64,000 bases of DNA. Source: Pseudomonas sp. UMAB-08. Lineage in GTDB: Bacteria; Pseudomonadota; Gammaproteobacteria; Pseudomonadales; Pseudomonadaceae. Within the stretch, counting starts at the first letter, position 1. The number at the start of each line of letters is the position of its first letter. The translations under genes were made by a program, and so were the position numbers. This document shows, in pieces, positions 18,601 to 26,296 of the stretch. Below the pieces are notes generated by a model, which made no database searches, was not told the origin of the DNA, and saw nothing but the letters and a program-made list of their open reading frames with translations. Where the stretch lies: NCBI RefSeq assembly GCF_900095225.1, contig NZ_LT607426.1, positions 1 through 64,000 on the forward strand. Reading direction: 5' to 3'.

Positions 18601-21057
18601 TTGATACGCCTGCTGAAGTTTTTCTGGTGGTCATTCGTCGCTGTGTTCTGCGGGCTGCTGCTCGTTTTGAGCGGTGCATTCTTGTACCTCAGCCCGGGCC
18701 TGCCTTCCGTCGAGTCGCTGAGAAGCATCCAATTGCAAATTCCGCTGCGGGTTTTCAGCAGCGATGGCAAGTTGATTGCTGAGTTTGGCGAAATGCGCCG
18801 CTCCCCTATCCGCTTCGCCGACATTCCACCCAATTTCATTAACGCCCTGTTATCGGCAGAAGATGACAACTTCGCCAATCACTACGGCGTTGACCCCAGC
18901 AGCCTGATGCGCGCCGCCTCCCAACTGGTGAAGAGCGGCCATATCCAGTCCGGCGGCAGCACGATCACCATGCAAGTCGCGAAAAACTTCTTTTTGACCA
19001 GCGAAAGAAGCTTTTCCCGAAAAACCAACGAAATCCTTCTGGCCCTGCAGATCGAGCGCGAACTGAGCAAGGACGAAATCCTTGAGCTGTACGTCAACAA
19101 GATCTACCTGGGCAACCGCGCTTACGGCATCGAAGCCGCGGCGCAAGTGTATTACGGCAAATCGATCCGCGACCTGAGCATTGCACAGATGGCGATGATC
19201 GCCGGTCTGCCCAAAGCCCCTTCGCGCTTCAACCCACTGGCCAACCCTGTGCGAGCCAAAGAGCGTCGCGACTGGATTCTGGGGCGCATGCACAAATTGG
19301 GCAAGATCGATCAGAGCGCCTATGACGTCGCCCTGGCCGAACCCATCAACGCCAGCTATCACGTCCAGAGCCCGGAAGTAAACGCGCCCTATATCGCCGA
19401 AATGGCCCGCGCCGAAATGGTCGGCCGTTATGGCAGCGAAGCGTACACGGAAGGTTTCCGCGTCACCACTACGGTACCCAGCAATCTTCAGGAAAATGCA
19501 AACACCGCCGTCCAGGAAGGCTTGATCAGCTATGACCAGCGTCACGGCTATCGTGGCCCGGAAAGCCGTCTACCCGGAAAAACCCGTGATGCATGGGCGC
19601 TGGAGCTGACCAAACAGCGCTCCATCAGCGGCCTTGAGCCGGCGATTGTCACTCAAGTCGATAAAGCCGGCCTGCATGTGCTGACCCGCAACGGCGAAAA
19701 AGAAGAAACCGTATCCTGGGACAGCATGAAGTGGGCCCGACCGTTCCTTAATACGAACAGCCTGGGTGCACGCCCACTGCAGCCATCCGATGTCGCGCAA
19801 GTGGGCGATCTGGTCCGGGTACAGCGCCAAGGGGACGGTAGCCTGAAGTTCAGCCAGACCCCGGCAGCGCAAAGCGCACTGGTGTCGCTGGACCCCCAAA
19901 ATGGTGCGATTCGTGCGCTGGTCGGCGGCTTTGCTTTCGAACAGAGCAATTACAACCGCGCCATGCAGGCCAAGCGTCAACCGGGCTCGAGCTTCAAGCC
20001 GTTCCTGTATAGCGCCGCGCTGGACAACGGCTACACCGCCGCCAGCCTGGTCAACGACGCGCCTATCGTGTTCGTCGATGAGTACCTGGACAAGGTCTGG
20101 CGTCCGAAAAACGACACCAATACCTTCCTCGGCCCGATCCGTTTGCGCGAAGCGTTGTACAAGTCGCGCAACCTGGTGTCCATCCGCCTGCTGCAAGGCC
20201 TGGGCATCGACACCGCGATCAACTACATCACGCGCTTCGGCTTCAACAAGCAGGACCTGCCACGCAACCTGTCGCTGGCCCTGGGGACTGCAACGCTGAC
20301 GCCGATGGAAGTCGCCACTGGCTGGAGCACCTTCGCCAACGGCGGTTACAAGATCAGCCCGTACCTGATCCAGCGCATCGAAAACCGTGACGGCGCGACC
20401 CTGTTCGTCGCCAATCCGCCGAGCGTACCGGCCAATGACGCCAAACCCGCGGCCAACACCGCTACCTTTGCCGTCAATGAAAGCCCGAGCGTGGTGCCCG
20501 CCTCGTCGACCTCAACGGCCTCAACGACCAACGAGCCACAGGCGCCAGCCGTCGCCGAGCGCATCGTCGATGGCCGCACCACCTACATCCTCAACAGCAT
20601 GCTGCAGGACGTAATCAAGCGCGGTACCGGCCGCCGTGCCCTGTCGATGAACCGCCCCGACATCGCTGGCAAGACCGGTACGACCAACGAGTCTAAAGAC
20701 GCCTGGTTCACCGGTTACAACGCGGACTACATCACCAGCGTCTGGACCGGCTTCGATCAGCCGGAAAGCCTGGGTCGCCAGGAATTCGGCGGCACGGTCG
20801 CCCTGCCGATCTGGATGAACTACATGAGCGCCGCCTTGAAAGACAAACCACCGCATGTCCAGGCCGAACCGGAAGGCATCCTCAGCCTGCGAGTCGACCC
20901 GGTCAGTGGCCGCGCCGCGACACCAAGCACGCCCAACGCGTACTTCGAGCTGTTCAAAAGCGAAGACACGCCACCCAGCGTGAACGAAGTGGGCGGCGGG
21001 AATGCACCTAACAGCCCGCTACCTGCGGACGAATCGGCGCCCATCGATCTGTTCTGA
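18601..21057 (+). CDS. ponA: Penicillin-binding protein 1A
   Basis: An 818-aa bifunctional class A PBP that polymerises and cross-links peptidoglycan. It has an N-terminal membrane anchor at about 8-30, a GT51 glycosyltransferase domain (catalytic Glu87 in EDDNF; GGSTITMQVAKNFFL), an OB-like insert, and a transpeptidase domain with S463-x-x-K466, S522-R-N524 and K691-T-G. A Ser/Thr/Pro/Ala-rich stretch of about 45 residues (near 605-655) is inserted in the transpeptidase domain before the KTG motif. The start is TTG at 18601, and the protein begins MIRLLKFFWW as in Pseudomonas PBP1A. It is divergent from pilM and ends at a REP element and terminator. Confidence 0.96.
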   Translation: MIRLLKFFWWSFVAVFCGLLLVLSGAFLYLSPGLPSVESLRSIQLQIPLRVFSSDGKLIAEFGEMRRSPIRFADIPPNFINALLSAEDDNFANHYGVDPSSLMRAASQLVKSGHIQSGGSTITMQVAKNFFLTSERSFSRKTNEILLALQIERELSKDEILELYVNKIYLGNRAYGIEAAAQVYYGKSIRDLSIAQMAMIAGLPKAPSRFNPLANPVRAKERRDWILGRMHKLGKIDQSAYDVALAEPINASYHVQSPEVNAPYIAEMARAEMVGRYGSEAYTEGFRVTTTVPSNLQENANTAVQEGLISYDQRHGYRGPESRLPGKTRDAWALELTKQRSISGLEPAIVTQVDKAGLHVLTRNGEKEETVSWDSMKWARPFLNTNSLGARPLQPSDVAQVGDLVRVQRQGDGSLKFSQTPAAQSALVSLDPQNGAIRALVGGFAFEQSNYNRAMQAKRQPGSSFKPFLYSAALDNGYTAASLVNDAPIVFVDEYLDKVWRPKNDTNTFLGPIRLREALYKSRNLVSIRLLQGLGIDTAINYITRFGFNKQDLPRNLSLALGTATLTPMEVATGWSTFANGGYKISPYLIQRIENRDGATLFVANPPSVPANDAKPAANTATFAVNESPSVVPASSTSTASTTNEPQAPAVAERIVDGRTTYILNSMLQDVIKRGTGRRALSMNRPDIAGKTGTTNESKDAWFTGYNADYITSVWTGFDQPESLGRQEFGGTVALPIWMNYMSAALKDKPPHVQAEPEGILSLRVDPVSGRAATPSTPNAYFELFKSEDTPPSVNEVGGGNAPNSPLPADESAPIDLF

Positions 21058-21070
21058 CGCCCCCATCACT

Positions 21071-21165
21071 CTGTAGGAGCGGGCTTGCAACTACGCGTCC
21101 CGCCGCGATGGCGGCCCGCCTGACACACCGAGTCAGGCTGATCGCGGGCAAGCCCGCTCCTACAG
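21071..21165. repeat. REP-like inverted repeat (copy 2)
   Basis: A perfect 18-bp inverted repeat, CTGTAGGAGCGGGCTTGC (21071-21088) and its complement (21148-21165), separated by 59 bp that hold further internal complementarity (GCCGCGATGGCGGC). It lies between convergent ponA and maeB. Confidence 0.8.
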
Positions 21166-21216
21166 GGAATGGGAATTGACTCATTCCCACAGATGATCGT
21201 CAGGATTCTCACCCAC

Positions 21217-21247
21217 AAAAAAACCCTGCATCGCTGCAGGGTTTTTT
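21217..21247. terminator. Bidirectional terminator, ponA / maeB
   Basis: A-run, CCCTGCA-TCGC-TGCAGGG, T-run: a 7-bp stem with a tetraloop flanked by seven A and six T, suited to termination from both sides. It ends 18 bp from the maeB stop codon. Confidence 0.9.
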
Positions 21248-21265
21248 GTGGATCGCTACCAGGAC

Positions 21266-22534
21266 TTAGCCGTTGAAAACGTCATCGACGCTCTTGAGCG
21301 GGTAGTTCTTCGGATACGGCAGGGTGGCTACGCCGGTTTCGATGGCGGCTTTAGCCACGGCATCGGAGATCACACCCAAGAGGCGCGCATCCATTGGTTT
21401 CGGAATGATGTACTCACGACCGAATTCCAGCTTGATACCACCATACGCGTCGCACACTTCCTGAGGCACCGGCAGCTTGGCCAGTTTACGCAGGGCGTGG
21501 GCGGCAGCGATTTTCATCTCTTCGTTGATACGCTTTGCACGAACATCCAGTGCGCCACGGAAGATGAACGGGAAGCCCAATACGTTGTTGACCTGGTTCG
21601 GGTAGTCCGAACGGCCAGTGGCCATGATCACGTCATCGCGAGTGGCATGAGCCAGTTCTGGCGCGATTTCCGGGTCCGGGTTCGAGCACGCGAACACAAT
21701 CGGATCCTTGGCCATCAGCTTCAGGTTATCAGCGCTCAGCAGGTTCGGACCGGACAGACCCACGAACACATCAGCACCCTTGAGGGCGTCGGACAGTGTG
21801 CGTTTTTCAGTCGTGTGGGCGAACACGGCTTTGTACTGGTTCAGATCGTTACGGCCGGAGTGAATCACGCCAGTACGGTCGACCATGAAGATGTTTTCGA
21901 TCTTCGCACCCATGCTCACCAGCAACTTCATGCAGGAAATGGCTGCTGCGCCTGCGCCCAGGCAAACGATTTGGGCGCTGTCCAGGCTTTTGCCGACGAT
22001 TTCCAATGCGTTGATCATGCCGGCCGCGGTAACAATCGCCGTGCCGTGCTGGTCATCGTGGAACACCGGAATGTCACATTGTTCGATCAGTGCTTTCTCG
22101 ATCTCGAAGCACTCTGGCGCCTTGATGTCTTCAAGGTTAATGCCGCCAAAGGTGATGGAGATGCGCTTGACGGTGTCGATGAACGCTTGTGGGCTTTCTG
22201 CATCGACTTCGATATCGAAAACGTCGATCCCTGCGAAACGCTTGAACAGCAAGCCTTTACCTTCCATCACTGGCTTGGAAGCCAATGGACCAAGGTCACC
22301 CAAGCCAAGAATGGCGGTGCCGTTGGAAATGACCGCGACCAGATTACCCTTGCCGGTGTACTTATAGGCAAGTTCAGGATCACGGGCAATTTCGCGCACC
22401 GGCTCGGCAACGCCAGGGCTGTAAGCCAGGGCCAGGTCGCGAGCAGTGGCGGTAGGCTTGGTTATCTCGACACTCAGTTTCCCGGGGCGAGGCTTGGCAT
22501 GATATTCGAGAGCGGCAGTTTTCAAATCTGACAT
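21266..22534 (-). CDS. maeB: NAD(P)-dependent malic enzyme, short form
   Basis: A 422-aa cytoplasmic enzyme that oxidatively decarboxylates malate to pyruvate, giving NAD(P)H. It has the malic-enzyme N-terminal domain (LALAYSPGVAEP; KGLLFKRFAGIDVFDIEVD; the metal-binding FHDDQHGTA) and the NAD(P)-binding domain (VCLGAGAAAISCMKLL). It lacks the C-terminal phosphotransacetylase-like half found in the roughly 760-aa E. coli MaeB, so the symbol is used as is common in Pseudomonas. Start ATG 22534 gives MSDLKTAALEYH; the frame is open upstream to 22603 without a good start. Coenzyme preference cannot be read safely. Confidence 0.93.
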   Translation of the reverse strand: MSDLKTAALEYHAKPRPGKLSVEITKPTATARDLALAYSPGVAEPVREIARDPELAYKYTGKGNLVAVISNGTAILGLGDLGPLASKPVMEGKGLLFKRFAGIDVFDIEVDAESPQAFIDTVKRISITFGGINLEDIKAPECFEIEKALIEQCDIPVFHDDQHGTAIVTAAGMINALEIVGKSLDSAQIVCLGAGAAAISCMKLLVSMGAKIENIFMVDRTGVIHSGRNDLNQYKAVFAHTTEKRTLSDALKGADVFVGLSGPNLLSADNLKLMAKDPIVFACSNPDPEIAPELAHATRDDVIMATGRSDYPNQVNNVLGFPFIFRGALDVRAKRINEEMKIAAAHALRKLAKLPVPQEVCDAYGGIKLEFGREYIIPKPMDARLLGVISDAVAKAAIETGVATLPYPKNYPLKSVDDVFNG

Positions 22535-22608
22535 GTGGGCATTCCGCTTTTTTACTGTTGGACTGACGGACCGCCGAGGATACGCAAGAAGGAAAGTCCT
22601 CACAAGAC

Positions 22609-22628
22609 TGACTAGTCACTTCTGTCAA
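22609..22628 (-). promoter_or_regulatory. Putative maeB promoter/operator
   Basis: On the minus strand TTGACA (22628-22623) is followed by the perfect palindrome TGACTAGTCA (22618-22609), which lies where a -35/-10 spacer would be. The matching -10 (TTGTGA) is weak, as in promoters needing an activator. Two direct repeats of ACTGTCCACA (22679-22688 and 22702-22711) lie just upstream. Confidence 0.35.
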
Positions 22629-22715
22629 GGCCCGGCCTCTACGACTTTACGCCAAGGGGTGCGGAACACAAGGCAAGGACTGTCCACAATTGAACAAGCG
22701 AACTGTCCACACTTT

Positions 22716-23519
22716 CTATTGATCGAGAAAATTCAGCATCGCGGGATGAGTAATGGGCAACATCCAGCGCGCCTGCCCGGACTTGAGCCCGCCACGACGC
22801 GAACGATCAATCACCCAACCACGCGCTTCGAGGGTCCGGCCTTTAAGGCGCTCCAGCCGAGAGACGTCGAACTGACTCACCAGGTTCGGCGCGATCCGCA
22901 ACACCAACGAGCCCTGCAATTCAATCCACACGCCGCCAGCATTGCGCTGCACGTCACTGACCTGTCCGGAGATCAGGGCAAAGCCGCCGTTATTGATGTG
23001 TCCGACCGCCTGTACCGGCGACGTGCGCCACACCCCTAGCCCAGCCTGACGCGCACTACGCTCCGCCCGCTGCTGGCAGTCGAGCAAGGCGACATTGGGG
23101 GCGATCACCACTTGATAGGCCAAACCCTCGGCCAACAACTGCGCCTCAAGGTTTTCGCCCTGACGGCCATAGACGTTGGCCAGCGTACGGCCGTAATGAT
23201 CCTTGGGCTCTTGACCCACCTGCAGACTGACCCGGCCATCGTTTTCGTCGACCAGACGTTGCAGGCGGCGCTTGGCAGCTTCGGCAAAAGGCTCGGCGGA
23301 ACGACCTTTCTTGCCGGTCTCAGGCGCATTCAGTCCAATCATCCGCACACTGCGGCCATCGCTCAGGCGCAGGGTGTCGCCGTCCACGACCCGCTGGACC
23401 GCAAATACGGGCAGGGAGTCGGGTGCCGGGCACAAGGCCTGGGCTGCCGTCAGCCAAATCGCGGACATAAAAAAGGCGCCCGCGAGGGACGCCTTTTTAA
23501 GCAGCCTGGAGTAGTCCAA
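22716..23519 (-). CDS. Exported thermonuclease-like (SNase) protein
   Basis: A 267-aa protein with a signal peptide (residues 1-28, basic KK then a hydrophobic run to AQA) and a staphylococcal-nuclease domain at about 40-165. Catalytic arginines are visible as R59 (VRMIGLNAPE) and R111 (KDHYGR), the glutamate as E67 and a metal aspartate as D48 in VVDGDT. The residue matching SNase Asp40 is Asn64. The C-terminal 100 residues look like a small beta-rich domain. The start is TTG 23519 with GGAAGG 5 bp upstream, 23 bp after the rpmE stop. The rpmE terminator lies inside its signal-peptide codons. Likely a periplasmic or secreted nuclease; substrate untested. Confidence 0.85.
   Translation of the reverse strand: MDYSRLLKKASLAGAFFMSAIWLTAAQALCPAPDSLPVFAVQRVVDGDTLRLSDGRSVRMIGLNAPETGKKGRSAEPFAEAAKRRLQRLVDENDGRVSLQVGQEPKDHYGRTLANVYGRQGENLEAQLLAEGLAYQVVIAPNVALLDCQQRAERSARQAGLGVWRTSPVQAVGHINNGGFALISGQVSDVQRNAGGVWIELQGSLVLRIAPNLVSQFDVSRLERLKGRTLEARGWVIDRSRRGGLKSGQARWMLPITHPAMLNFLDQ
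23470..23498 (-). terminator. Intrinsic terminator of rpmE inside nuclease codons
   Basis: On the minus strand A5-GGCGTCCC-TCGC-GGGCGCC-T6, a strong hairpin with a one-base bulge followed by a T-run. It starts 45 bp past the rpmE stop and falls in codons 8-17 of the downstream nuclease gene. Confidence 0.8.
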
Positions 23520-23542
23520 TGGACCTTCCAGAACGGCCAGTC

Positions 23543-23779
23543 TTACTCAGCAGCAGCTTCAGGAGCTTTGGCTGCGCCGAAAGCACCGAAACGCGATTTG
23601 AACTTGTCGACACGGCCGCCGATATCAAGAGTCTTCTGCTTGCCGGTGTAGAACGGGTGGCACTCGTTGCACACGTCAAGGCTCAATGGCTTGGCGAGGT
23701 TGGAGCGAGTGTGGATCACGTTGCCGCAGCTGCAAGTTGCGACAATGGCTTCGTAAACTGGATGAATATCAGCTTTCAT
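23543..23779 (-). CDS. rpmE: 50S ribosomal protein L31, zinc-binding form
   Basis: A 78-aa large-subunit ribosomal protein. Cys16, Cys18, Cys37 and Cys40 form the zinc-binding set, so this is the C+ (zinc) paralogue rather than the zinc-free YkgM type. The Ala/Glu-rich tail (APEAAAE) is usual in Pseudomonas. A promoter is visible at 23850-23877. It is divergent from priA, as in many gammaproteobacteria. Confidence 0.97.
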   Translation of the reverse strand: MKADIHPVYEAIVATCSCGNVIHTRSNLAKPLSLDVCNECHPFYTGKQKTLDIGGRVDKFKSRFGAFGAAKAPEAAAE

Positions 23780-23849
23780 GGGTACTTCTCCGGGCTAGCG
23801 TGCCGCCGCGCAACACTATTGTTGAACACCGCACGTAATTAGGCTGCGG

Positions 23850-23877
23850 ATACTACCAGACATCGCCAACGACGCAA
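23850..23877 (-). promoter_or_regulatory. Putative rpmE promoter
   Basis: On the minus strand TTGCGT (23877-23872), a 16-bp spacer and TAGTAT (23855-23850), about 71 bp upstream of the rpmE ATG. Confidence 0.5.
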
Positions 23878-23946
23878 GCGAACGTTAAAACCGGTCGTCT
23901 GCTAAGATCGCCGCTTCGTCACAGACCGTTACAGAGAACCCTCCGC

Positions 23947-26166
23947 GTGCCCGACGCCATTTTGCGCCTCGCTCTGCCCTCGCCGCTCAGACGCTTATTC
24001 GACTACCGCGCACCCGCCGGGGTGCTGCGCAGTGCGTTACAGCCCGGCATGCGCGTGCGTGTGCCGTTCGGTCGCCGCGAGATGATTGGCATTCTGGTGG
24101 AAATCACTGACCACAGTGAAGTCCCGGCTGAAAAACTCAAACCGGCCGTGGCCATCCTCGATGAGCATCCGCCGCTGCCGCCTTCGCTGTTCAAGCTGTG
24201 CCTGTGGACATCGCAGTATTACCAACACAGCCTCGGCGACACCTTGAGCTGGGCCTTGCCGGTGCTGCTGCGCCAGGGCGAACCCGCTGAAGCGCGTCAG
24301 GAACGATTCTGGCAAGTGGCTCCCGGCGCCAGACTCGATGACCCGCGCATCGCCCGCGCACCGAAACAGCGTGAGGCCCTGACCACCCTCGCCCAGCATC
24401 CGCATGGCGTGGCCAATCAGTTACTCAGCAAACTGATGCTCAACCGGGAAAGCCTGAACCTGTTGCTGGCCAAGGACATGGTCAAGGTCGAAGTGCGCCG
24501 CCATGCGCCGAGCGAACGCCATGAGCGCTGGCTGGCGCAACCCGAGTTGCCACTCAACCCCGAACAACGCGCTGCGTACGAGGCCATTCGTGCCGGCTTC
24601 GACACCTTTCATGCGTTTCTGCTGGCAGGTGTTACCGGCAGCGGCAAAACCGAAGTCTATTTACAGCTGATCCGCGAAACCCTCGAAGCCGGCAAGCAGG
24701 CGCTGGTGTTGATCCCGGAGATCAACCTCGGCCCGCAAACGCTGGCGCGCTTCGAGCAGCGTTTCAACGCACGTATCGCTCTGGTGCACTCGGCGGTCAA
24801 TGACCGGGATCGACTGGATGCCTGGCTGGCGGCGCGCGACGGCGAGGCCGACATTATTATCGGCACCCGCTCCGCGCTGTTCACGCCAATGAAGAATCCC
24901 GGCCTGATCATTATTGATGAAGAGCACGACGGCTCTTATAAACAGCAGGAAGGTCTGCGCTACCACGCCCGCGACCTAGCGTTGGTCCGGGCCCGGCAGG
25001 AAAACATTCCGATTGTGCTCGGCTCAGCCACGCCATCTCTGGAAAGCCTGCACAACGCCTACACCGGGCGCTATGGCCTGCTGCGCCTGAACCAACGCGC
25101 GGGCGGTGCGCAACAGCCGCGCTTCCTGCGGCTGGACGTGAAGAGCCGGCCACTGGACAGCGGTATTTCCGGACCGATGCAGCAAGCCATCGCTCAGACC
25201 CTGGCCGCAGGTCAGCAGGTCCTGGTGTTCCTCAACCGTCGCGGCTTTGCGCCGACCTTGCTTTGCCACGACTGCGGCTGGCTCTCGGAATGTCCGCGCT
25301 GCGATGCGCGCATGACCGTGCACCAGCGTTCCGGCGAGTTGCGGTGCCACCATTGCGGCCATGTCGAGCGTGTCCCGCGCCATTGCCCGGCGTGCGGCAA
25401 GGTCGACCTGCGCCCTGTGGGTGCGGGCACCGAGCGTGCCGAAGAGCGGCTGGGGATTTTGTTCCCGGACTTCCCCGTGCTGCGGGTCGACCGCGACAGC
25501 ACCTCGCGCAAAGACGCGATGAACCAGCTGTTCGCCACCATTCAACGCGGCCAGCCGTGCATTCTGGTCGGCACCCAAATGCTCGCCAAAGGGCACCACT
25601 TCCCCCGCGTGACCCTGGTGTCGATTCTGGATGCCGACGGCGGTTTGTTTTCCGGCGATTTCCGCGCCAGCGAGCGCATGGCGCAGCTGATCGTTCAGGT
25701 CGCAGGGCGTGCAGGACGGGCCGAGGAGCCGGGTAAAGTGATCATCCAGACGCATCTGGCCGACCACCCTCTGTTAATTCAGCTGACCGAGCAAGGCTAC
25801 TTCGCCTTTGCCGAACAAGCGTTGAGCGAACGCCGTGCCGCTGGTCTGCCACCGTTCTCGCACCTGGCGCTGCTGCGCGCCGAAGCGCACAAGCCGGGAC
25901 AGGCCGAAGGTTTTCTCGACAACGCCTGCGCCGAGGCCGAACGCTTACTGGCTGAAATGAATCTGGGCGCCATTGAGTTACTGGGCCCGGTCCCGGCGCC
26001 GATGGAGCGACGCGCCGGCCGCTACCGCGCGCAATTGCTCCTGCAAGCCAGCGCCCGCGCGCCCCTGCATCGATTGCTCAGCGCATGGCTGTTGGTGCTT
26101 GAAAACATGCCCAGCGGGCGCCAGGTACGCTGGTCGCTGGACGTGGACCCGGTGGATTTGTATTAA
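23947..26166 (+). CDS. priA: Primosomal replication restart helicase PriA
   Basis: A 739-aa SF2 DNA helicase that loads the replisome at stalled forks. The N-terminal 3'-DNA-binding domain is at about 1-105. Walker A GVTGSGKT is at 228-235 and the DEEH box at 324-327. A zinc-binding insert with pairs of CxxC (CHDCGWLSECPRCDARM; CHHCGHVERVPRHCPACG) lies in the second helicase lobe, followed by the GTQMLAKGHHF motif. The start is GTG at 23947, giving MPDAILRLALPSPLRRLFDY. Length is normal for Pseudomonas. Confidence 0.96.
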   Translation: MPDAILRLALPSPLRRLFDYRAPAGVLRSALQPGMRVRVPFGRREMIGILVEITDHSEVPAEKLKPAVAILDEHPPLPPSLFKLCLWTSQYYQHSLGDTLSWALPVLLRQGEPAEARQERFWQVAPGARLDDPRIARAPKQREALTTLAQHPHGVANQLLSKLMLNRESLNLLLAKDMVKVEVRRHAPSERHERWLAQPELPLNPEQRAAYEAIRAGFDTFHAFLLAGVTGSGKTEVYLQLIRETLEAGKQALVLIPEINLGPQTLARFEQRFNARIALVHSAVNDRDRLDAWLAARDGEADIIIGTRSALFTPMKNPGLIIIDEEHDGSYKQQEGLRYHARDLALVRARQENIPIVLGSATPSLESLHNAYTGRYGLLRLNQRAGGAQQPRFLRLDVKSRPLDSGISGPMQQAIAQTLAAGQQVLVFLNRRGFAPTLLCHDCGWLSECPRCDARMTVHQRSGELRCHHCGHVERVPRHCPACGKVDLRPVGAGTERAEERLGILFPDFPVLRVDRDSTSRKDAMNQLFATIQRGQPCILVGTQMLAKGHHFPRVTLVSILDADGGLFSGDFRASERMAQLIVQVAGRAGRAEEPGKVIIQTHLADHPLLIQLTEQGYFAFAEQALSERRAAGLPPFSHLALLRAEAHKPGQAEGFLDNACAEAERLLAEMNLGAIELLGPVPAPMERRAGRYRAQLLLQASARAPLHRLLSAWLLVLENMPSGRQVRWSLDVDPVDLY

Positions 26167-26296
26167 GGGCCAAAGCCGGCATCTTTAAGACCGCATGTCC
26201 ATCATGGTTGGCAAGCCTGCCCTCGCAACGGATAATGCCCAGTTTTTCCACCAGCGCATCCAGGCGCCGCCGCGCTTGCGGTCGAAAGAGAAGACC

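Noticed and set aside
22679..22711. ACTGTCCACA repeats as DnaA boxes
   Set aside because: They differ from TTATCCACA at key positions and there is no origin-like context.
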